The notes below the pieces were generated by a model. The model ran no database searches. It saw nothing but the letters and a program-made list of their open reading frames with translations, and was not told the DNA's origin. From assembly GCA_018701105.1 (NCBI GenBank), contig JABIWD010000053.1, positions 1-24,773 of the forward strand: DNA of 24,773 nucleotides, read 5' to 3'. This stretch comes from Candidatus Uhrbacteria bacterium (GTDB lineage: Bacteria > Patescibacteriota > Patescibacteriia > UBA9934 > UBA11717). Shown here in pieces: positions 1 to 6,842 of the stretch. The translations under genes and the position numbers were made by a program. How positions within the stretch are numbered: position 1 is the first letter of the stretch; every line of letters begins with the position of its first letter.

Positions 1-1006
1 CGTCCCCATTGTAAAACACTATAAATTGTCCTGGTGCGATTGCGCGTTGCTTAGACTCGAACTTCACGTACCCACCATCACTCAACTTACACATCTGATC
101 ATCCTGTCGATACCGAATATGCGCAGCGAACTTCGCCGGCAACTTATGCTCGGCTCCAGAAACCCAGTGCAAGTCGGTTGCCTCTAGTTTGTTCGAGAAC
201 AATGCTGGATCGTCGTCATGCCCCACTACAAGCTCATTAGCCTCGAGTTTACGATCAACCACATACCACGGTGGACCTCCACCTACTCCAAGCCCATGAC
301 GCTGACCAATCGTGTAGTACTGCACGCCTTCGTGCTCTCCCACGATCTCGCCCGCAGTCGACACGATATTACCCTTAACCGGTTTGATTCTCTCTTTTAA
401 AAATGTTGACAGATCGACCTGCCCAATAAAGCAAAGTCCCTGAGAGTCTTTCTTATCCGCAGTCACAAGGTCATACTTCTCAGCGATCTTACGCACCTCG
501 GGTTTCTCGAGTTCTCCCACAGGAAACATCGACCGCATCAACTCACCTTGTCCTAATCTACACAAAAAGTAACTCTGATCTTTGTTGCCATCGACTCCCT
601 TGAGTAAACGAGCTTGCCCGTCTACAATCTCGACACGTGCATAGTGGCCTGTCGCCATCTTCTCGCATCCAAGCTCATCAGCAACCTTCATCAACAAATC
701 AAACTTCACCTCCGAGTTACACATCACATCAGGATTCGGCGTACGACCCGCGTCGTATTCCGCAATCATGTACTCATACACTCGTTCTCTATACTCTTTT
801 TCAAAATCATACACATGCAGCTCTATCCCCAACGACGCCGCAACTCGCATAGCGTCGCGCTTATCCGCTTCCCAGTCACACCCACTCCAGTTTTTCATGA
901 AGGCACCAACAACGTCATACCCCTGCTCCAACAGCAAAGCCGCAGCGACAGAAGAGTCGACGCCACCAGACATTGCACAGAGAATTTTGGGCTTGTTGTT
1001 AGACAT
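1..1006 (-). CDS. mnmA: tRNA-uridine 2-sulfurtransferase MnmA (partial, C-terminus cut by window edge)
   Basis: MnmA makes the 2-thio group of s2U34 in tRNA-Lys, -Glu and -Gln, using ATP and persulfide sulfur in the cytoplasm. Translating the minus strand from the ATG at 1006 gives 335 residues open to base 1. Visible motifs: PP-loop ATP site SGGVDSS (residues 13-19), the GRTPNPDVMCN segment (88-97) with the catalytic Cys96, and the second catalytic Cys192 in SQGLCFIG. The last readable residues (PGQFIVFYNGD) match the C-terminal beta-barrel ending, so probably only 15-30 residues are missing. A promoter lies 26 bases upstream and no Shine-Dalgarno is seen. It is transcribed in the same direction as uppP but separated by 119 bases, so it is probably its own unit. 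Family call is firm; only the 3' end is unseen. Confidence 0.97.
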   Translation of the reverse strand, partial: MSNNKPKILCAMSGGVDSSVAAALLLEQGYDVVGAFMKNWSGCDWEADKRDAMRVAASLGIELHVYDFEKEYRERVYEYMIAEYDAGRTPNPDVMCNSEVKFDLLMKVADELGCEKMATGHYARVEIVDGQARLLKGVDGNKDQSYFLCRLGQGELMRSMFPVGELEKPEVRKIAEKYDLVTADKKDSQGLCFIGQVDLSTFLKERIKPVKGNIVSTAGEIVGEHEGVQYYTIGQRHGLGVGGGPPWYVVDRKLEANELVVGHDDDPALFSNKLEATDLHWVSGAEHKLPAKFAAHIRYRQDDQMCKLSDGGYVKFESKQRAIAPGQFIVFYNGD

Positions 1007-1011
1007 AAAAA

Positions 1012-1027
1012 CATCGTGTTAACGATG
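1012..1027 (-). promoter_or_regulatory. Small hairpin in the mnmA leader
   Basis: CATCGT and ACGATG form a perfect 6-bp inverted repeat around a 4-base loop, between the predicted mnmA transcription start and the ATG. On the minus strand it is followed by five T residues and then the ATG, so it looks like a weak terminator or attenuator stem, or it could occlude initiation. It is short and may be chance. Confidence 0.3.
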
Positions 1028-1031
1028 CTGG

Positions 1032-1060
1032 AATATAGCGGAATATCTGATGTTTGGCAA
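1032..1060 (-). promoter_or_regulatory. Sigma70-type promoter of mnmA
   Basis: Reading the minus strand: TTGCCA (-35, plus 1055-1060), a 17-base spacer, then TATATT (-10, plus 1032-1037). Predicted start is about 18 bases before the mnmA ATG. The same TTGCCA -35 with a 17-base spacer occurs upstream of secD. Called from consensus only. Confidence 0.6.
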
Positions 1061-1088
1061 GCATTGCTAGTGTTCGCTTAATCGAAAA

Positions 1089-1115
1089 GGTTGCTTCGCT
1101 TCCGCTCGCAATGAC
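1089..1115. repeat. REP-like intergenic element, single copy
   Basis: On the minus strand this reads CGTCATTGCGAGCGGAAGCG followed by AAGCAACC. From memory it closely resembles an intergenic repeat seen in very many unrelated bacterial genomes (CGTCATTGCGAG...AAGCAAT). Its core ends in the 4-bp inverted repeat TTGC/GCAA. Only one copy is in this window, so repetition within the genome is not shown here. It lies between the uppP stop and the mnmA promoter. Confidence 0.45.
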
Positions 1116-1125
1116 GTGCCAGATA

Positions 1126-1920
1126 TTACAGGAATAACAGCAGTATCAACCCCAGCAACACGCGATACACCGCAAACGGCATAAATGACCACTTCTCTAT
1201 TACTTTCAGTAAAAATCGGATCGCGAGGATACCTGATATCAACGATGCTATAAATCCAACCATGAGCTCGAGCGTAAACAGATCGACGCCCTCTGACGCA
1301 GCCTTTAGCATCACATACGCCGCCGCACCTCCAACTGCTGGGATACTCAACAAGAACGAGAACCGCGCCGTAGTCTTGCGATCAAGCCCTGCCAACAACC
1401 CCACCGACATCGTAACCCCGCTACGACTCGTACCAGGAATAAGTGCGAGTACCTGAGCGAGTCCGATGTAGATCGATCGCTTCCAACCAACTGCAACATC
1501 TTTCTTTACTTTCTTTCCACCCATGCGACTCAACATGTCCGCACAACCAAGAACAACTCCCCAAACAATCAAACTCCAAGCAACAACGTCGATGGTGCGG
1601 ATGGTCTCATCAATAAAGTCACCGAGCCATAGCCCTACGACCACAACCGGGATCGTCGCCACAACAACCATCCAACCGAGTTGTCCGTATTTCTTTTCTT
1701 TTTTTGTCACCATCCCAACCGCCATCTTTCGGATCTCCGACCAGAACACAACAACCACCGCAATAAACGTGGCTAAGTGCATCATCGTGTCGAACGCCAA
1801 CCCGCGTGCCTCCCAACCAAACAATTCCGGGATAGCAATAAGATGCCCCGAACTTGAAATCGGTAGAAACTCAGTAATACCTTGAACAATTCCAAGGATG
1901 ATGACTTCTAAATAGTTCAT
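1126..1920 (-). CDS. uppP: Undecaprenyl-diphosphatase UppP/BacA
   Basis: This integral membrane phosphatase turns undecaprenyl diphosphate into undecaprenyl phosphate, recycling the lipid carrier for peptidoglycan and surface glycans; extra activity gives bacitracin resistance. The 264 residues are the normal family length. Both signature blocks are intact: EFLPISSSGH (residues 17-26, with the catalytic Glu17 and Ser/His cluster) and PGTSRSG (162-168). Several hydrophobic membrane segments follow the usual BacA layout. The ATG overlaps the stop of the upstream ATPase gene as ATGA (4 bases), so it is probably translationally coupled as the last gene of the operon starting near 5857. It fits the window's other envelope genes (murB, murC). 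Confidence 0.97.
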   Translation of the reverse strand: MNYLEVIILGIVQGITEFLPISSSGHLIAIPELFGWEARGLAFDTMMHLATFIAVVVVFWSEIRKMAVGMVTKKEKKYGQLGWMVVVATIPVVVVGLWLGDFIDETIRTIDVVAWSLIVWGVVLGCADMLSRMGGKKVKKDVAVGWKRSIYIGLAQVLALIPGTSRSGVTMSVGLLAGLDRKTTARFSFLLSIPAVGGAAAYVMLKAASEGVDLFTLELMVGFIASLISGILAIRFLLKVIEKWSFMPFAVYRVLLGLILLLFL

Positions 1921-4268
1921 TCGTCAAATGTTACCCGCTGCCCAGGCTTTAGTGGAGTCCCCTTAGGTTTATCGTCTCCGGAACTCGTATCAGAATTCTC
2001 CTTTGGTGAAGCTAGAGCTTTCTCAGCGGGCTTAGGCGCGTCCTTTTTCACCTCAGGCTTTGTTCCACCACCACCATCACGTCCACCTTCAGATCGCCCA
2101 CCTCTCTTACCACGACGTCTACGCTTCTTCCGCTCTCCACCACCGTCAGTTGACTCTGGCTTGTTTGCAGTGTCAACGGCCTTCGGCTTATCGTCACTCT
2201 CGCTCGAACGCTCCGGCTCGTCATTGCGAGGAGCTCGCGACGCGGCAACCTTTTCGTTTGAGCTTACATCAGCAACCTTAGGTTCTTCGTCTTTCTTTTC
2301 CGCTGGCTTATCGTCTTTCTTCTCCATCGCGCTTAAAGAAACCCCTTTAGGTTTATCTTCAGCCGCAGGCTTTGGAGCCTCCGCTTTCTTACTTGAATCA
2401 TCGCGCTTTGGACGGTCACTCGAACTACCGCTCGATCGTGAGCTAGAACTCGATCCAGACTTGGAACCATAGCTAGAACTCGACCCCGAGCTTGATCGTG
2501 AGCTCGAGCCAGAGCCTGAACCTCCACCAGATCGTGAGCTCGAGCCTCCGCTTGATCTTCCACCAGAACCGCTGCTCGACCCAGATCTTGAGCTCGAGCC
2601 TCCGCCTGATCTCGATCCACCTCCGCCACCAGGTTTCTTTGGATACCCTGGCTTCAATCCTAAGATCTTGCCGTCGTCGTCTTTCTGAGCCCACTTACCA
2701 TCACTACCAAGCTCAGCAACCGACCCAACCGCATTCAATTCCTCATCGTAAATAATATCTTTCCGCGAATCGTACTTACCTTTCTTCTTCAACTCCGCCA
2801 CTTCTTCCTTACCTTCCTCAGAGTAAATTGGACGCGCACGATCAAGCTGCACAGGGATTGAAAACTCCTTCCCTGTCCATGAACACTTATACTTAATCTT
2901 TTTCTTCTTAGGTCCACCACCCTGTCCGGCACCGCGCGCCTTAGATTCTGCGATCATCTCCTCAACATCCTTTCCTTCCTCGAACCCAATCCACTTCAAC
3001 ACGCTTTCCTCAACCTCCTCGCGGCTTCTTCCGTAACGTTCACGGCTTCCTCTAACCACCTTCTCCTCAGAACCTGTAATTTTAGCAATAGGCGGCAACG
3101 TTCCTGCAGAAAATGGAGCGGATGACACACCGTCGATCATCAACTTCACATATACCGAATACTTTGGAAGGTTAATCATGTCCTCGGGAATAAACCGCGG
3201 CATCATCTCCTGCTCAAGTGCAACGGCGTCGGGTGCACCAATTCTAAACACAATCATTGTACCAACGTTACCAAGCACAGCATCAGCAACCTCTTCAGCA
3301 AGCTGCGCCATGTACTGGTGAGCCACAACCAAGTTTAAACGGTACTTTCGAGCCTCAGACAAAATGTTTGCAAAAGCTTCTGTAGCAAAGTTTTGAAACT
3401 CGTCAACGTAAAGATAGAAATCTTTTCGGAGGTTCGCGTCCATATCAACACGCTCCATGGCCGAGATCTGAATCTTTGTAATCAACATTCCACCCAAAAG
3501 TCTCATGTTCTCTTCTCCAATACGACCCTTGGACAGGTTGATTAGGAGAATCTTCTGCGAGTCCATGATTTCTCGAATATCAATCGTCGATCGAGGCTGT
3601 GCAACAATATTTCGAATAATGTCAGAGCTCAAAAACTGTCCAATCTTATTCTGCACAGCGGCAACAGCCTCCGTTGCATATTTCTCTGAGTATGCGGAGT
3701 ATTCCAAGACCCAGAAAGACTTAACTTGTGGGTCCTTAATATTCTTAATGACTTCTAGTCTGTATGCCTCGTCCGAATACATGCGGTTGATTCCCATCAA
3801 AGTGGAACCTGGAGTATCAAGCAAAGCTAAAATCGTATTGTTCAAAATGTATTCCATTCGTGACGACCACATGTTCTCCCAAATCTTCTTAAACACGTTC
3901 ATCAAACCAGCCGCGATCAAATGCTTATGCTTAGTATTGACCGCATCAAAAACATTGAACCCAATTGGCTGCTCAAGATCGGCCGGGTTGAAGTACACGA
4001 CGTCGTTCACGCGCCAAGATGGGACAAAGTTCAACATGCCTTCCACCGTGTCTCCATGCGGGTCTATGTAACACAGACCGTGACCGTTATACACATCCTG
4101 CAAAACCATGTTCTCCAATAGAACCGTCTTTCCCATACCGGTCTTTCCGATAATGTACATGTGACGGCGTCGATCATCCGTTTTAATACCAAACTTTACC
4201 CCTCCCTGACGGAAGTTCGTTCTTGCAAAGTAGGTAATCTCATTTTCGTGATCGTGGATTTTCGGCAT
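1917..4268 (-). CDS. VirD4/TraD-like DNA-translocation ATPase with Ser/Gly/Arg-rich tail
   Basis: 783 residues. The N-terminal half is a hexameric-type P-loop ATPase of the FtsK/HerA/VirD4 clan: Walker A GKTGMGKT (41-48), the DPHGD block (69-73) typical of TraD/VirD4-like proteins, Walker B FYLYVDEF (284-291), then an HQY motif (317-319). Residues about 458-491 resemble a Cys4 zinc ribbon found in many patescibacterial proteins, but only one Cys remains. Residues 546-618 are almost pure Ser/Gly/Arg; 619-783 are Lys/Glu/Pro-rich and disordered, with a basic run at 713-723 (KKRRRRGKRGG) and a C-terminal LKPGQRVTFDE tail. This class is very common in CPR genomes and annotated as type IV secretion or conjugal coupling ATPase; the in vivo substrate is unknown. 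It starts 2 bases after the stop of the one-span membrane protein, which is probably its partner. No relaxase or other T4SS gene lies in the window. Confidence 0.85.
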   Translation of the reverse strand: MPKIHDHENEITYFARTNFRQGGVKFGIKTDDRRRHMYIIGKTGMGKTVLLENMVLQDVYNGHGLCYIDPHGDTVEGMLNFVPSWRVNDVVYFNPADLEQPIGFNVFDAVNTKHKHLIAAGLMNVFKKIWENMWSSRMEYILNNTILALLDTPGSTLMGINRMYSDEAYRLEVIKNIKDPQVKSFWVLEYSAYSEKYATEAVAAVQNKIGQFLSSDIIRNIVAQPRSTIDIREIMDSQKILLINLSKGRIGEENMRLLGGMLITKIQISAMERVDMDANLRKDFYLYVDEFQNFATEAFANILSEARKYRLNLVVAHQYMAQLAEEVADAVLGNVGTMIVFRIGAPDAVALEQEMMPRFIPEDMINLPKYSVYVKLMIDGVSSAPFSAGTLPPIAKITGSEEKVVRGSRERYGRSREEVEESVLKWIGFEEGKDVEEMIAESKARGAGQGGGPKKKKIKYKCSWTGKEFSIPVQLDRARPIYSEEGKEEVAELKKKGKYDSRKDIIYDEELNAVGSVAELGSDGKWAQKDDDGKILGLKPGYPKKPGGGGGSRSGGGSSSRSGSSSGSGGRSSGGSSSRSGGGSGSGSSSRSSSGSSSSYGSKSGSSSSSRSSGSSSDRPKRDDSSKKAEAPKPAAEDKPKGVSLSAMEKKDDKPAEKKDEEPKVADVSSNEKVAASRAPRNDEPERSSESDDKPKAVDTANKPESTDGGGERKKRRRRGKRGGRSEGGRDGGGGTKPEVKKDAPKPAEKALASPKENSDTSSGDDKPKGTPLKPGQRVTFDE
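2434..2618. repeat. Degenerate low-complexity repeat encoding the Ser/Gly/Arg tract
   Basis: GATCGTGAGCT or its one-base variant GATCTTGAGCT recurs at 2434, 2494, 2530 and 2584 (spacings 60, 36 and 54, all multiples of six), with CTCGAGCC and CCACCAGA words between. On the coding strand this gives the Ser/Gly/Arg tract of the ATPase. Spacings in multiples of three keep the frame, so tract length could vary by slippage without breaking the gene. Confidence 0.7.
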
Positions 4269-4270
4269 AT

Positions 4271-5857
4271 CTATACAGGAAGATTTGGTGGCACAAACGG
4301 CCTATCGTCATCTTCAGAATCTTTTTGCTTGGTCTCTTCTGGCTCAACACTGTTACTCGCGTCCGCCTCAACAAGTGGACCTTCTGGAAGAATGTCCTGC
4401 AACTCATCCGGCGCAATCGTTGCCAGCTCATCTGGAGTCATACTGACGTGAGACTCTATATCTGGATCTGCCTTTCGCTCAATTGGCCGCCCCTGCTCAT
4501 CGACTTCAATCAACGGTGAGTCTGATAGTTCATCGTTTTCACCAAAGCTAGCAGTTGGAAGATACGTAGGAGCCTCTCCTCGCTTAGCCTCAGACTTCTT
4601 GATCAACGGAGCCTTAATGTCGATCGTAGGAAAATGCCACAGTGTAGCGAGCTCTTCCAAGTTTAAATACATTGGAGACGACCCCTGTGCAAAACTCCGC
4701 CCCTTCAAAGCTGACATCAATTCACGCTGCTTTCTACGATACTCCCAAATCAACCAGAAATAGTCATCGCGCGGCATAGTCGCTGGGTCGTACTTAAATC
4801 TATTCCCCACTTGGTTCGCATATAAAGCAATATACCCCTTCCACAAAGAGTTTCGTCCACCCTTATTGTATACATCATGACGCGCAACATAACCCCAGCG
4901 AATCTTCACTGGATAACCTGGTTTTGCGAGCTTCTTTGCCACGGCATCCAACTGACCCTTCTCCTGGTTCGTCATGTTGAAGATCTTGAAGGCATCCTTT
5001 GGAGCCTCAGCTGCCTCCGCGCCGCCAAGTAACGAGCCTACCTGAGTCGACACCTCTCCAGGAATCCATGCGATTGGACCCATCGCCTTTTGCAAACGAG
5101 TCTTTTTCTTTGGAGGTTCTTTTCCGAAAGTCTTCATGATGAAGTCCTCTCCTCCCTGGACAGCGCCAAGATCGCCGTCTGGGTAAAGCATAATGTGCAT
5201 GTAAAACTGCTCACCGTGCCCAAAACGACTCATCAACTCGAACAATTGGATCAGAGGATCCTTCAGCTTCTGGTCTTTACTCGCCATGTGCTCAAAATCC
5301 TCGTAAGTCTTGATTGGCAAGTACTGACCTTCGCCCAATGTAATCTCCCCACCAAACAGCTCATGCGTGTCGTTTGGAAAGTCATCTGGGAGATGCGTCA
5401 TGTAGTCGTCCACCTCTGCGATTTCCGCATCTGGATACTGGGAGTAGATTGCAGACTCAATCAGGTCGCGGTAGAACGGATCAAGACGCATGAAGAACTG
5501 AATGTACCCATCGATACTTACAATCTCGAAACTTGTAGTCTTCAAAAACTTTCCGTAAAGCCATTTCTCCTTGAAGGTGATCACCGACTTCGTTCCCTTG
5601 ATAATCGCGAAAATATTCTCGACAGCCTTTGGTGACTGCTCACTCATGACAGGAACATCGATAGCGAGCGTGATCTTTTTCATCTTCGCAGAAAACTTTC
5701 CCTGACGTGTTCCCAAAAAGATCATGGAAGCTCCCCAAATCAAAACCCAAGCTATGGGAATCCAACCAACCGTAATCATGATACGGAAAAACATCTCGTC
5801 AGCTGGAAGTGCGAGAAAACGCTGAATTGTACTGAAGTCAACGACTAATTGAAGCAT
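4271..5857 (-). CDS. One-span membrane protein paired with the VirD4-like ATPase
   Basis: 528 residues, no function I can name. It has one clear membrane span near the N-terminus (about residues 24-49), a basic stop-transfer end (RQGKFSAKMKK), then a large, mostly soluble, probably cytoplasmic region to about residue 420 and an acidic, Pro-rich, probably disordered C-terminal 100 residues ending in PFVPPNLPV. The ATPase follows after 2 bases, and this gene pair recurs across Patescibacteria, so it is probably the membrane anchor or assembly partner of the ATPase. The central region may be distantly related to the N-terminal domain of VirB4-type proteins, but I cannot show that by eye. The ATG at 5857 has AGGGA 7 bases upstream and an extended -10 promoter. 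It heads the operon with the ATPase and uppP. Confidence 0.8.
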   Translation of the reverse strand: MLQLVVDFSTIQRFLALPADEMFFRIMITVGWIPIAWVLIWGASMIFLGTRQGKFSAKMKKITLAIDVPVMSEQSPKAVENIFAIIKGTKSVITFKEKWLYGKFLKTTSFEIVSIDGYIQFFMRLDPFYRDLIESAIYSQYPDAEIAEVDDYMTHLPDDFPNDTHELFGGEITLGEGQYLPIKTYEDFEHMASKDQKLKDPLIQLFELMSRFGHGEQFYMHIMLYPDGDLGAVQGGEDFIMKTFGKEPPKKKTRLQKAMGPIAWIPGEVSTQVGSLLGGAEAAEAPKDAFKIFNMTNQEKGQLDAVAKKLAKPGYPVKIRWGYVARHDVYNKGGRNSLWKGYIALYANQVGNRFKYDPATMPRDDYFWLIWEYRRKQRELMSALKGRSFAQGSSPMYLNLEELATLWHFPTIDIKAPLIKKSEAKRGEAPTYLPTASFGENDELSDSPLIEVDEQGRPIERKADPDIESHVSMTPDELATIAPDELQDILPEGPLVEADASNSVEPEETKQKDSEDDDRPFVPPNLPV

Positions 5858-5868
5858 AATTCCCTGTT

Positions 5869-5877
5869 ATTGTAACA
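5869..5877 (-). promoter_or_regulatory. Extended -10 promoter of the membrane protein-ATPase-uppP operon
   Basis: The minus strand reads TGTTACAAT, an extended -10 (TG-N-TACAAT), ending 11 bases before the ATG at 5857. No good -35 is seen, which is acceptable with a TG extension. Predicted leader is only about 4-5 bases. Confidence 0.5.
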
Positions 5878-5906
5878 TGATATGCGACCGTTTACCTGTT
5901 GATATC

Positions 5907-5940
5907 AAAAACACCGCCCATCATGTCGGGCGGTGTTATT
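5907..5940 (-). terminator. Rho-independent terminator after secF
   Basis: A perfect 9-bp stem (ACACCGCCC at 5911-5919 with GGGCGGTGT at 5928-5936) and 8-base loop, followed on the minus strand by a T tract from 5910 downward. It separates secDF from the ATPase operon whose promoter lies just beyond. The plus-strand side is also T-rich, but no plus-strand gene needs it. Confidence 0.85.
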
Positions 5941-5956
5941 TGTTTTGTTTGAAAAT

Positions 5957-6841
5957 CTATTTGTTCTCCCAGTTTCTCCACGTCACCAACAAAGGTGATG
6001 CAAGGAAAACCGACGAGTACGCTCCAACTCCGATACCGATGATCAAAACGAGCACAAAGTCTTTCACAGTCTCCCCTCCGAAGATGTAAATCGCTATAAG
6101 TGCGAGTAACGTCGTTACCGTCGTATTGATCGACCGTGCGATCGTCTGCGTCACAGACTTGTTCACAGTCTCTTCAAAGTGATCGTCTCCGTCTGCGATC
6201 AAGTTCTCACGCACACGGTCAAATACCACAATCGAGTCGTTAACCGAGTAACCCAGGATCGTCAGAAGCGCCGCAACGAATGCGGTACCAACTGTAGCTC
6301 CCGTGAAGTGTCCAAGTAACGCGAATACTCCCAATGGGATAAAGATGTCGTGCAGTGCGGCGACAATCGTCAACACGCCGTACTTCCAACTCTTAATGTA
6401 TCGGGAAACTTTTCTAAACGCGAACGCAACGTACAGGATAATCGACAAGAAGATAAGTCCCAAAGCCACGAACGACTTCCTCTGAAGTTCCTCTCCAATA
6501 ACAGGTCCAATAGAGTCGAATCGCATCTCCTCAAGCTCACCATGAGTCTTAAGTACACTCAACAGCTCCTGGTGTCGGTCTTCTGAAAGCGTGACCTGAC
6601 GTACGAGCAAGCCTTTCTCGTCCGTTGGCTGAACTGATCCCTCCACGAACCCAGCCTCCTCGACGCTCTGTCGAATCTCCGCGATATCAACGCGCTCCTC
6701 AATGTACTCGACCTCGAGCAACGATCCACCGGTAAAGTCGATGTTGAGCTTTAGTCCGAGTGTAGATAGTAAGATGATGCTGACCACTACCAGTGAAGTA
6801 CTGATAGTAAACCAGATTTTTCGGTTTTGTATGATCTGCAT
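5957..6841 (-). CDS. secF: Protein translocase subunit SecF
   Basis: SecF pairs with SecD as an RND-family membrane complex that uses the proton (or sodium) gradient to pull secreted proteins through SecYEG on the outer face. The 294 residues are normal length. Seen: first membrane span (about 9-30), the DFTGGS signature (35-40), a short extracytoplasmic domain to about 120, then a five-span block containing the conserved LGYSVNDSIVVFDRVREN (196-213) and the TQTIARSINTT segment (231-241). It starts one base after the secD stop, so it is cotranscribed and probably coupled. A strong terminator follows. Confidence 0.97.
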   Translation of the reverse strand: MQIIQNRKIWFTISTSLVVVSIILLSTLGLKLNIDFTGGSLLEVEYIEERVDIAEIRQSVEEAGFVEGSVQPTDEKGLLVRQVTLSEDRHQELLSVLKTHGELEEMRFDSIGPVIGEELQRKSFVALGLIFLSIILYVAFAFRKVSRYIKSWKYGVLTIVAALHDIFIPLGVFALLGHFTGATVGTAFVAALLTILGYSVNDSIVVFDRVRENLIADGDDHFEETVNKSVTQTIARSINTTVTTLLALIAIYIFGGETVKDFVLVLIIGIGVGAYSSVFLASPLLVTWRNWENK

Positions 6842-6842
6842 A

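Noticed and set aside
614..1081. Plus-strand frame of 155 codons antisense to mnmA
   Set aside because: No recognisable protein features; it is the shadow of a clear mnmA coding sequence.
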